Shown here: one piece after another, positions 17,430 to 25,192 of the stretch | Layout: each line of letters begins with the position of its first letter | How positions within the stretch are numbered: the stretch's first letter is position 1 | Origin: Nocardia macrotermitis | Lineage (GTDB): Bacteria; Actinomycetota; Actinomycetes; Mycobacteriales; Mycobacteriaceae | Direction of reading: 5' to 3' | Assembly (NCBI RefSeq): GCF_009604405.1 | Contig: NZ_WEGK01000005.1 | Span: forward strand, 372,001-436,000 | Length of the DNA stretch: 64,000 bases | Program-made: the position numbers and the translations under genes | Notes under the pieces: model-generated | What the model saw: the letters and a program-made list of their open reading frames with translations, nothing else | Told to the model about the DNA's origin: nothing | Databases searched by the model: none

Positions 17430-18899
17430 TTATCGCGGCGCCGGGGGTAGCGGGATGACGATGCCGAACGGCAACGTGATGCTCGGCGGAGGCGGCGCGA
17501 CGGTGGCCGCCTGCGGCGCGGCGGGGCCGGGCTCGGGCGTCTTCGCCGGTTCCGCGGGCTGTTGCGGCTTGATAGCCGGAGCAGGCGCGGGAGCCTGGTG
17601 AACGTCCGGCTTGGCCGGGGCTGCCTGCGGTTGGGCCTGTGCCTGCGGCTGTGGCTGCGTGCAGGACGCGGGCAGTTGCTTGGCGTTCGGATCCTTCGGA
17701 TCGACCGGGGTACCGACCGCAGGGTCGCCGGGCTTGGCCGGGGTGGCCGGATTCGCCTGTCCCGCAAGCGCTCCCGGAGCCCATTTCAGGAATCCGGCCA
17801 GCGGGTTGTTCGGATCCGGGTGCTGCGCCGGAATGGGCGTCGCGGCGGGATCGCACGGTTTGACCTGCTGCGGCGCCGGACAGAAGATGCCACACGGGAT
17901 CGGCGGCAGCCCCGGGACGTTGATCATCACCTCGGTCGGCGTGGGCGTCGGCGGGGTGTTCGCGGTGACGGGGGCCTGCGTGGCCGGACCGGGGGTCGTG
18001 GTCACCTTCGAATTGGCCGCGGTCATCTGCGCGCCCGCGCCCTCGGGCATGGTGCCGGGCGGAATCAGGTCCGGGGAGATGGTCACCTGCGTCGGCACGC
18101 CACCGGTCCGGTAGGCGTTGGCCCAACTCAACACCTCCGAGGCGTACGCCATCGAGTTGTTGTAGCGCAGCACCGCGCGCAACTGCTGCTGCGGATCGCG
18201 CAGATTCAGCCCGCCCGAGCACAGGTACTTGCCCGCGGCCAGGGCGGCGTCGAAGACGTTGTTGGGGTCCGGACGGCCGTTGCCCCGGCCGTCGGCGGCG
18301 TACTGGGACCACGTGCCGGGCAGGAACTGCATCGGGCCGATGGCGCGCACATAGCCGCCGTCGCTGGCCTTCATAACCTCGTTGCCGGGCAGCGTGCCGT
18401 CCAGCGCGGGACCGTAGATGACCCCGACGGTCGTGCCGTTGGCGTCGGTGCGGCCGTTTCCGGCGTGATTCGACTCGATCTTGCCGATGCCCGCCAGCAG
18501 GCTCCAGTTCAGCCCGCAGCCGGGCTCGGAGGAGGCCAGCGCCAGTTCGGAATTGCGATAGGCGGCCAGCACGATCTCGGGGATGCCGAAGATCCCGCCT
18601 CCGCCGGGTAGCGAGATGTCCCGCAGCGGCATCGTGCCCCCGAACAGCGGCAGGCCGTCGGTCGGGGAGGACATCGCGCGAAGTTTGCGGGCGGGTTCGG
18701 GCGCGGCCGGAACGAGACCGGCGGACTCGTCGTTCAGGGCCGCGATCGGGTTCGCGGGGTCGGTGGCCGCTGCCAGCTGTGGTTCGGCCGTACTCTGCGA
18801 CCCAGGATGCGCGACGGTCTGCGCGGCCGAACTCGAGGCCACTAAACCCGCTGCCACCAGCGCCGATACGGTAACCGGTCCAGATATTCGCATCGGCAC
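17430..18899 (-). CDS. Lytic transglycosylase, MltB/SLT_2-like, with Pro-rich tail
   Basis: 489 aa. A signal sequence (GPVTVSALVAAGLVASSSAAQ) precedes a catalytic domain (about 110-275) with IGKIESNHAGNG (catalytic Glu), AIGPMQFLPGTW, NVFDAALAAGKYLC and AVLRYNNSMAYASEVL. A long Pro/Ala/Gln-rich C-terminal tail with scattered Cys residues (IPCGIFCPAP) likely spans or binds the wall. It corresponds to Rv1230c by neighbourhood. GTG at 18899; ATG 18893 also possible. The shorter paralogue follows 112 bp downstream. Confidence 0.85.
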   Translation of the reverse strand: MPMRISGPVTVSALVAAGLVASSSAAQTVAHPGSQSTAEPQLAAATDPANPIAALNDESAGLVPAAPEPARKLRAMSSPTDGLPLFGGTMPLRDISLPGGGGIFGIPEIVLAAYRNSELALASSEPGCGLNWSLLAGIGKIESNHAGNGRTDANGTTVGVIYGPALDGTLPGNEVMKASDGGYVRAIGPMQFLPGTWSQYAADGRGNGRPDPNNVFDAALAAGKYLCSGGLNLRDPQQQLRAVLRYNNSMAYASEVLSWANAYRTGGVPTQVTISPDLIPPGTMPEGAGAQMTAANSKVTTTPGPATQAPVTANTPPTPTPTEVMINVPGLPPIPCGIFCPAPQQVKPCDPAATPIPAQHPDPNNPLAGFLKWAPGALAGQANPATPAKPGDPAVGTPVDPKDPNAKQLPASCTQPQPQAQAQPQAAPAKPDVHQAPAPAPAIKPQQPAEPAKTPEPGPAAPQAATVAPPPPSITLPFGIVIPLPPAPR

Positions 18900-19003
18900 A
18901 CCATTCCCCTCTGGTCATGTGAGCGGCTCTGATACAACCCGCCGTTCCGTGTATCGTGATCCAGGTTACCCATCGGTGTCGAAGATGTTGTCGATATTTG
19001 CGG

Positions 19004-19588
19004 TCAGTTGCCACTCAGTTGTGGCGAAATCGGTACCTGCGCCCTCTTCCGATCGGTACTCTTCCGCGTTTTGGGCGCATCGCTCGGATCTTCATCGTCC
19101 AACGGTGTGATCGACTCGATGCGGCTCAACATGCCTTTGATGTCCTCGAGCTCTCGACGCAGGTAGTCACGCGTGGCGACCTCGCCGACCGCGATCCGCA
19201 ACGCCGCCAGTTCGCGGGCCAGGAACTCGGTATCGGCCTTGGTCTGCTCGGCGCGTCGGCGATCCTCCTCGAGCGAGACCCGGTCCCGGTTGTCCTGCCG
19301 GTTCTGCGCCAGCAGGATCAGCGGCGCGGCGTAGGCGGCCTGGGTGGAGAAGGCCAGGTTGAGCAGTATGAACGGATACGGATCCCAACGCAGTGCGATC
19401 GTGAAGATGTTCAACACGATCCACACGGCCACGATGACGGTCTGGATCGCCAGATAACGACCGGTGCCCAGGAAACGGGCGATCCGCTCGCTGGTCCGGG
19501 CCATCGCCTCGGCGTCGAAATCGAAGCGGAACCGGGTTTCGACCGGGGTCTCGAGGCGGGCGCGGGGCTTGTCGGCGCGGTCGGTCAC
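19004..19588 (-). CDS. DUF1003 membrane protein (Rv1231c-like)
   Basis: 194 aa. The DUF1003 core has two helices (YLAIQTVIVAVWIVLNIFTI and PFILLNLAFSTQAAYAAPLILLAQNRQ) followed by a charged coiled coil (DRVSLEEDRRRAEQTKADTEF and beyond). The role is unproven. The GTG start overlaps the stop of the upstream MgtE-N/CBS gene, so the pair is translationally coupled, the same order as in mycobacteria; a link to divalent-metal or stress control is inference. Confidence 0.85.
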   Translation of the reverse strand: MTDRADKPRARLETPVETRFRFDFDAEAMARTSERIARFLGTGRYLAIQTVIVAVWIVLNIFTIALRWDPYPFILLNLAFSTQAAYAAPLILLAQNRQDNRDRVSLEEDRRRAEQTKADTEFLARELAALRIAVGEVATRDYLRRELEDIKGMLSRIESITPLDDEDPSDAPKTRKSTDRKRAQVPISPQLSGN

Positions 19589-20925
19589 TGCACTTCTCCT
19601 TCGGCCACGGCCTGCGAGCTCACCCCGGCGTGCGCGGCGGCGTGTACTTCGTGTGCTTCCTCATCATGTTCTCGCCAGTCCTCGGGCAGCAGGTGATCGA
19701 GCACATCGTCCACGGTCACCGCGCCCAGCAGGTGGTTCTCGGCGTCGACCACCGGTCCGCAGACCAGGTTGTAGGTGGCGAAGTAGCGGGTCACCGCGGG
19801 CAGCGAGGTCTCGGGCCGCAGCTGGGACAGGTCGGTGTCGACGATGCCGCCGAGCAGGGTTGCCGGAGGTTCGCGCAGCAGTCGCTGCGTGTGCACGCAA
19901 CCCAGATAACGTCCCGTCGGGGTGGCCGTGGGCGGCCGGACGACGAACACCATCGAGGCCATCGCCGCGGGCAGATCGGGATCGCGCACCCGGGCCAGCG
20001 CCTCGGCCACGTTGGCGGCCGGATGCAGTACGACCGGTTCGGGCGTCATCATGCCGCCCGCGGTGTAGGGGGAGTACTCGAGCAGCCGGCGCACCGGTTC
20101 GGACTCCTCCGGGTCCATCTGCGCGAGCAGCGCCTCGGCCTCGCCCTTGGGCAGTTCGCCCAGCAGGTCGGCGGCGTCGTCGGGGTCCATCGCCTCGAGC
20201 ACGTCGGCCGCGCGCGAGACGCCCAGGTTCTGCACCACGTCGATCTGGTCGGTCTCGGGCAGCTCCTGCACGACGTCGGCCAGACGTTCGTCGTCCAGGG
20301 CGCGGACCAGTTCGATGCGGCGTTTCTCGGGCAGTTCGCGCAGCAGGTGCGCGACGTCGGCGGGCCGCAGACCCTCGAACTGTTCGAGCAGCGCGGTCAC
20401 GCTCTGGCCGGGCAGATTGAGCTGTTGCAGAGTCAGCCCGCGCACCTCGGTCCAGTCCACCACGTGCACCGCACTGCGTCGCAGCGCCCGGCCCAGTCCG
20501 CGATACCGGCGCACCGCCACCCGCGAGACCACCCAGTCGCGGGTGCGGGTCTGTTCCATGCCCAGATCGGCGACGAAGACCTCGACGCCGTCGAGTTCGG
20601 GCAGATCGGGATCCTCGACCTGCACGCGCGAGTCGAGGATCTGGGCCAGCGCGAGCATCTCGCCGGGACGCTTCTGGAACCGGCGCAGACTGACCGTGCC
20701 GGTATTGAGGCTGACCGAGCCGGGCTCGATCGAGGTGACGCGCAGCATCGGCACGAAAATCCGTTTGCGCGTTGGCAATTCGACGATGAGGCCGAGCACC
20801 CGGGGTTGTTGTCGGTCGTAGCGGATCGAGATCGCCGCGTCCCGGACGCGGCCGATCGATTCGCCGTCCGGACCCAGGACCACCAGACCGGCGAGCCTGG
20901 CCGCGAAAACCCTCGTCGAAGCCAT
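19585..20925 (-). CDS. MgtE N-domain/CBS protein without channel (Rv1232c-like)
   Basis: 446 aa from ATG 20925. An N-terminal PRC-barrel-like segment (RVFAARLAGLVVLGPDGESIGRV, about 5-75) precedes an MgtE N superhelix (LLRELPEKRRIELVRALDD, VLEAMDPDDAADLLGELP, about 190-290) and a CBS pair (about 300-430, GGMMTPEPVVL and LLGAVTVDDVLDHLLP). The five-helix magnesium pore of true MgtE is absent and no hydrophobic segment is long enough. It is therefore more likely a cytoplasmic metal or nucleotide sensor than a transporter; its partner may be the coupled DUF1003 protein. Confidence 0.85.
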   Translation of the reverse strand: MASTRVFAARLAGLVVLGPDGESIGRVRDAAISIRYDRQQPRVLGLIVELPTRKRIFVPMLRVTSIEPGSVSLNTGTVSLRRFQKRPGEMLALAQILDSRVQVEDPDLPELDGVEVFVADLGMEQTRTRDWVVSRVAVRRYRGLGRALRRSAVHVVDWTEVRGLTLQQLNLPGQSVTALLEQFEGLRPADVAHLLRELPEKRRIELVRALDDERLADVVQELPETDQIDVVQNLGVSRAADVLEAMDPDDAADLLGELPKGEAEALLAQMDPEESEPVRRLLEYSPYTAGGMMTPEPVVLHPAANVAEALARVRDPDLPAAMASMVFVVRPPTATPTGRYLGCVHTQRLLREPPATLLGGIVDTDLSQLRPETSLPAVTRYFATYNLVCGPVVDAENHLLGAVTVDDVLDHLLPEDWREHDEEAHEVHAAAHAGVSSQAVAEGEVQ

Positions 20926-21017
20926 GCCTGAAAGCGTAGAGGCACCGGTCCGGGGCCGGATCGCAGGACTCGCCACAGCTAGACTCCCCACCGAACCCAG
21001 ACGTGGAGGAGTCGCCC

Positions 21018-21965
21018 ATGCCAACCCGCCGTTCGGTGCTCGCAGTTCCCGGCAGCAACCCCCGGATGATCGAGAAGGCCAAGGGCCTTCCCGCCGACGA
21101 GATATTCCTGGATCTCGAGGACGCGGTGGCTCCGGCCGCCAAGGTCGCGGCGCGGGGAAACATTGTCGCAGCGCTGAATTCGTCGGGCTGGGGTGATCAG
21201 ATCAAGGTGGTGCGGGTCAACGACTGGACCACCCAGTGGACCTACGCCGATGTGATCACGGTGGTCGAGGGCGCGGGTGCGCACCTGGACGCGATCCTGC
21301 TGCCGAAGGTGGTCGACGCCGGGCAAGTGCGGGCGTTGGATCTGCTGCTGACCCAGTTGGAGAAGGCGTGCGAGCTCGAGGTCGGGCGGATCGGTATCGA
21401 ACCGCAACTGGAGAACGCCCTGGGCCTGCGCAACATCGATGAGATCGCGACCGCGAGCCCGCGGGTGCGGACGCTGGTGTTCGGTCCGGCGGACTTCATG
21501 GCCAGTATCAATATGCGCACGTTGGTGGTGGGGGAGCAGCCCGAGGGGTACGACACCGGCGACGCCTACCACCACATCCTGATGACCATCCTGCTCGCCG
21601 CCCGGGCGCACGGGTTGCAGGCGATCGACGGTCCCTACCTGCAAATTCGTGATCTCGACGCGTTCCGGCGGGCGGCGGCGCGCACGGCCGCACTGGGTTT
21701 CGACGGCAAGTGGGTGCTGCATCCGACGCAGATCGAGGCCGCGAACGAGATCTTCAGCCCGCGCCAGGCCGATTACGACCGGGCCGAGGAGATTCTGGAC
21801 GCGTACGCGTTCCACACCTCGGCTCAGGGCGGCGCGCGCGGTGCGGTGATGCTCGGTGACGAGATGATCGACGAGGCCAGCGCGAAGATGGCTCAGGTCG
21901 TCGCGGAGAAGGGGCGGGCCGCCGGGATGACGCGCACCACAGCGTTCGAACCTCCGGCCGACTGA
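21018..21965 (+). CDS. CitE-like HpcH/HpaI-family CoA-ester lyase
   Basis: 315 aa from ATG 21018, with GGAGGAG upstream. TIM-barrel lyase of the citrate-lyase beta / malyl-CoA lyase family: RRSVLAVPGSNPRMIEKA (CoA-binding Arg), EIFLDLEDAVAP (metal-binding Glu-Asp), GIEPQLENALGL, FGPADFMASI and GFDGKWVLHPTQIEAAN. Without citrate-lyase alpha and gamma subunits nearby, it probably splits a malyl- or citramalyl-type CoA thioester; the exact substrate is open. Transcribed away from the MgtE-N/CBS gene. Confidence 0.88.
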   Translation: MPTRRSVLAVPGSNPRMIEKAKGLPADEIFLDLEDAVAPAAKVAARGNIVAALNSSGWGDQIKVVRVNDWTTQWTYADVITVVEGAGAHLDAILLPKVVDAGQVRALDLLLTQLEKACELEVGRIGIEPQLENALGLRNIDEIATASPRVRTLVFGPADFMASINMRTLVVGEQPEGYDTGDAYHHILMTILLAARAHGLQAIDGPYLQIRDLDAFRRAAARTAALGFDGKWVLHPTQIEAANEIFSPRQADYDRAEEILDAYAFHTSAQGGARGAVMLGDEMIDEASAKMAQVVAEKGRAAGMTRTTAFEPPAD

Positions 21966-22046
21966 GCTGCGGGCCCGGCCGCCGGAATGGCACGAACCAC
22001 GCGTTTCGTACCCCCACCGGCCGCCGGGAACTAGCATGATGGAGTT

Positions 22047-22535
22047 ATGACCAACCCACTCGGGAATTCGAATCGCAATCGGCAGGCGCTGCCGACCCCG
22101 CCGTCGGGGTGGCCGGTCGGTTCGTATCCGACGTATGCCGAGGCCCAGCGCGCGGTCGACTATCTGGCCGACAACCACTTCCCGGTGGAGAACGTGACCA
22201 TCGTCGGAGTGGACCTGATGCAGGTCGAGCGGGTGCTCTACCGGTTGACGTGGGGCAAAGTCATTGGCGGAGGGATGGTTTCGGGCGCGTGGCTCGGGCT
22301 GTTCTTCGGGCTGCTGTTGAGCATATTCTCCAGTGGCGGCGCGCTGGCGTTGCTGGTCGGCCTGGTGGGCGGTGTGATCTTCGGCGTCATCTCCACCTCG
22401 ATCCCGTACGCGGCCACCCGCGGTCAGCGTGATTTCGCCTCGACCATGCAGTTGGTGGCCGGTCGCTACGATGTGCTGTGCGAGCCGAAGGCCGCCGAGC
22501 AGGCGCGCGACATGCTGGCCCGGCTGGCGATCTGA
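22047..22535 (+). CDS. General-stress-protein-17M-like membrane protein (Rv1234-like)
   Basis: 162 aa. A soluble N-terminal YflT/GSP17M-like domain (GSYPTYAEAQRAVDYLADNHFPVENVTIVGVDL) is followed by two Gly-rich hydrophobic helices (MVSGAWLGLFFGLLLSIF and ALALLVGLVGGVIFGVI) and a short C-terminal part. Function unknown; the family is stress-associated. It sits in the same neighbourhood as in mycobacteria. Confidence 0.8.
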   Translation: MTNPLGNSNRNRQALPTPPSGWPVGSYPTYAEAQRAVDYLADNHFPVENVTIVGVDLMQVERVLYRLTWGKVIGGGMVSGAWLGLFFGLLLSIFSSGGALALLVGLVGGVIFGVISTSIPYAATRGQRDFASTMQLVAGRYDVLCEPKAAEQARDMLARLAI

Positions 22536-22613
22536 CGGTATGAGCGATCCGGTACGCGCCCTGCGGCGGCGCGGATTCTCGTTGCGTCGTGCTGGTGTGG
22601 AGGCCGGTTCGGT

Positions 22614-23186
22614 ATGGATGTGATCGAGTCGGTCCGGGCGGCGGTGCTCGGGTATTTCGGTGTGCCGAGCGCGGATTCGGCCTCGGTGACGTTCCTGGGG
22701 CTCGAGCCGATCGAGATCCTGAGGATTCCCGGCGGCGAGTTCGTGCACTACGTCACGCTCGGTGGCGCGCGGCATCCGATGACGGATCCCGCTGCGGCAG
22801 TGGTGGATCCGGAGCGTGGGCCGCGTGCGGAACTGGTGTTGACCCTGCGCGGCAGTGCCGCCCACACCGGCCTGACCCGCGCGCTGGGCGTCCTGATCGC
22901 CTCCCCCGCAGTGGAAGGTGTTGTGCTGCAACCGGATGCGCTGCTGGACCTGGGAGAACCGTTGTGGCGCAACGCCCCCTTCACCGCCGTCCTGCTCGGC
23001 CCCGGTGACATCCCCGACCTCGCCCTCCCCGAACCCGCCGACCCGGTCCGGTTCCTGTCCGTCGCCCCGATCACCGCCACCGAGGCCGCCTGGGTCCGCC
23101 TGCGCGGCGCCCCCGCGTTGCGCGAGGCATGGGCCGAGGCCGATATCGACGTTCGCGACCCGGAACGCGGCGCGGCCAACCTCTGA
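22614..23186 (+). CDS. Suppressor-of-fused (SUFU) domain protein
   Basis: 190 aa, ATG with GGAGG 10 nt upstream. The sequence fits bacterial SUFU-domain proteins (GGARHPMT, ELVLTLRG, ALGVLIASPAVEGVVLQPDALLDLGEPLW, FTAVLLGPGDIPDL). In bacteria these proteins often occur as immunity-like or standalone accessory proteins of unknown role. No toxin gene is adjacent, so an immunity function is not supported here. Confidence 0.7.
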   Translation: MDVIESVRAAVLGYFGVPSADSASVTFLGLEPIEILRIPGGEFVHYVTLGGARHPMTDPAAAVVDPERGPRAELVLTLRGSAAHTGLTRALGVLIASPAVEGVVLQPDALLDLGEPLWRNAPFTAVLLGPGDIPDLALPEPADPVRFLSVAPITATEAAWVRLRGAPALREAWAEADIDVRDPERGAANL

Positions 23187-23253
23187 CTCACCGTGGTCGC
23201 TGACTCACCGTGGTCGCCGTAGCAGCTACCGCGGCGTTGGGCAGTATGGATGG

Positions 23254-24108
23254 GTGCGCATCGACCTTCATACCCACAGCAGCGTGTCCGATGGGACCGA
23301 CAGTCCGGCGGAGTTGATTCGGAATGCCGTGGGGGCGGGGCTGGATGTGGTGGCGATCACCGATCACGATACGACCGCGGGGTGGGGGGAGGCGGTTGCG
23401 GCGTTGCCCGCGGGGATGAGTGTGGTGCGGGGGATGGAGATGTCGTGTCAGGGGATGGGGGAGGACGGGTGGCCGGTGCCGGTGCATCTGCTGGCGTATC
23501 TGTTCGATCCGGGGGATGTCGCGTTCGCCCGGGAGCGGGAGCGGTTGCGGGGGGAGCGGGTGGCGCGGGTGCGGGCGATGGCCGAGCGGATGGCGGCGGA
23601 CGGGTTGCCGGTGGATCCGGAGGAGGTGGTCGCCTCGGCGGGGCCCGCGGCGGGACGTCCGCATCTGGCGCGCGCACTGGTCGCGGCCGGGGTGGTGCCG
23701 ACGGTGGACGCGGCCTTCGTGGATCTGCTGGCTCCGCGCGGGCGCTACTACGCCGAGAAGGCCGACACCCCGTTGCGAACGGCGGTCGAAATGGTCACTG
23801 CGGCAGGCGGAGTCGCGGTGGTGGCGCATGCCCGCGCCCGCACGCGCGGCCGGCTGCTCGCCCTCGACGAGATCCGCGACCTGGCCACGATCGGTCTGGC
23901 CGGTCTGGAACTCGACCACCCGGACCACAACCCGGCCGACCGCGCGGTGCTCCGCGAACTGGCCGCCGAACTCGGCCTGCTCACCACCGGCTCCTCGGAC
24001 TACCACGGCGCGAACAAGGTTATCGCGCTGGGCGAATGCACCACGGACCCAGCACAATTCGAGAAACTCGTGAGCAAGGCGACCGGCGTCCCGGTGATCA
24101 CCGCATGA
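23254..24108 (+). CDS. PHP-domain metal-dependent phosphoesterase
   Basis: 284 aa from GTG 23254. All PHP metal motifs are visible: DLHTHSSVSDGT (about 3-14), ITDHDT (about 33-38), the VVAHARARTRG region with a His, and the DYHG end near residue 249. It resembles YciV/TrpH-type 3',5'-nucleoside bisphosphate phosphatase or 5'-3' exonuclease enzymes; the substrate is inferred only from family. The G-rich minisatellite begins soon after its stop. Confidence 0.85.
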   Translation: MRIDLHTHSSVSDGTDSPAELIRNAVGAGLDVVAITDHDTTAGWGEAVAALPAGMSVVRGMEMSCQGMGEDGWPVPVHLLAYLFDPGDVAFARERERLRGERVARVRAMAERMAADGLPVDPEEVVASAGPAAGRPHLARALVAAGVVPTVDAAFVDLLAPRGRYYAEKADTPLRTAVEMVTAAGGVAVVAHARARTRGRLLALDEIRDLATIGLAGLELDHPDHNPADRAVLRELAAELGLLTTGSSDYHGANKVIALGECTTDPAQFEKLVSKATGVPVITA

Positions 24109-24189
24109 CCCCCGACGCTGAGTGCGTGTGCGTGTGCGGGATGTGGTGAGCGTTGCGTGACTTCCGGCGCTGTGATGGGGCAGCCCATG

Positions 24190-24612
24190 GTGGGGCGAGC
24201 CGGGGTGCGCTGTGGTGATCCGCGTGGCCGGGGTGCGGGCGCACGTGCCGGGGCGAGCCGGATGCGCTGTGGTGATCCGGGTGGCTGGGGTGTGGGTGTT
24301 CGTGGTGGGGCGAGCCCGGGGTGTGGTGTGGTGATGCGAGTGGCTGGGGGTGTGGGTGTTCGTGGTGGGGCGAGCCGGACGCGGTGTGGTGATCCGGGTG
24401 GCTGGGGGTGCGGGTGTTCGTGGTGGGGCGAGCCCGGGGTTGCGGTGTGGCGATTCGCGTGGCCGGGTGTGGGTGTTCGTGGTGGGGCGAGCCCGGGACG
24501 CGGTGTGGTGATCCGGGTGGCTGGGGGTGCGGGTGTTCGTGGTGGGGCGAGCCCGGGACGCGGTGTGGTGATGCGAGTGGTTGGGGGTGCGGGTGCCCGT
24601 GGTGGGGCGAGC
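24190..24612. repeat. G-rich minisatellite, eight units of 57-60 bp
   Basis: The marker GGGGCGAGC recurs at about 24192, 24250, 24307, 24367, 24425, 24484, 24544 and 24604, offsets 58, 57, 60, 58, 59, 60 and 60. Units share a GTGGTGATCCGGGTGGCTGG-type segment and GGGTGTTCGTGGTGGGG. Unit lengths that are not multiples of three break every frame, so it is not a coding repeat although long open frames cross it on both strands. It fills most of the 635-bp gap between the PHP and small membrane protein genes. Confidence 0.85.
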
Positions 24613-24743
24613 TTGCGGGTGCGGCGTACGGTCGCGTGGGGGGTGGTTGGTCCGGTCGTGGTTCGGGATCGTCCACTTGTTGGGGCGCAAGGCTTTCGGG
24701 TGTGGGTGTGCAGTGTCGGTGGTGGTCGAAGGGAGTGGTGGCG

Positions 24744-25052
24744 ATGGTGGCGGTCGATGGTGGGGCGCGGGATGGGGTGTGGGGCGTGAGGTTCGTGCGG
24801 GGGGTCAGTGGGGTGGTGGCCGCGGGGATGGTGGTGCTCGCGTTGGTGGTGGCGGGGTCGGCGGTGCTGGGTGACGCGCGGGGGTATCCGGGGCCGGGGA
24901 TGAAGATGGTGGGGTGGCATGTCGGTTTGGCGGTGGTTGCCATGGTTGGGCAGGTGTTCGCCGATCGGCGTCGAGGTTTGGCCGCTTTTTCCGGATCGGT
25001 GGTCGTTTTTGTGGCGGCAGGTTATCTATTGGTTACGCAGTGGTGGAATTGA
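24744..25052 (+). CDS. Small membrane protein, three predicted helices
   Basis: 102 aa from ATG 24744 (GTG 24735 possible). Three hydrophobic stretches: GVVAAGMVVLALVVAGSAVLG, VGWHVGLAVVAMVGQVFA and FSGSVVVFVAAGYLLV, with a short DRRRG cytoplasmic loop and a WWN end. A conserved-looking turn is ARGYPGPGMKM. No family recognised; the reading frame continues upstream into the minisatellite, so the exact start is uncertain. Confidence 0.55.
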   Translation: MVAVDGGARDGVWGVRFVRGVSGVVAAGMVVLALVVAGSAVLGDARGYPGPGMKMVGWHVGLAVVAMVGQVFADRRRGLAAFSGSVVVFVAAGYLLVTQWWN

Positions 25053-25192
25053 ACTCCGTGTAATGGTTGCCAACAGGTGAACTGTGTCCGAACCTTATTT
25101 CCTGTGGGCAAGATCGCGAACGAATCATCGAAGCAGTCCGTGGCGTCGACGCGCCTCCAGCGAGTGGGGTCCGACCGCCGCGGGAGGCGGCC

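Noticed and set aside
20979..22931. 650-aa open frame on the minus strand
   Set aside because: Runs across the CitE-like gene, a stress-type gene and their intergenic gap; typical high-GC shadow.
22614..23186. SUFU-domain immunity gene of a polymorphic toxin system
   Set aside because: No toxin, RHS or secretion gene lies next to it.
24190..24612. Possible CRISPR array
   Set aside because: No short constant repeat with unique spacers; whole units are similar and no cas gene is near.
24098..24943. Pro/His-rich repeat protein on the minus strand
   Set aside because: It is a translation of the minisatellite. Repeat units of 57-60 bp shift the frame, so no repeat protein is maintained.
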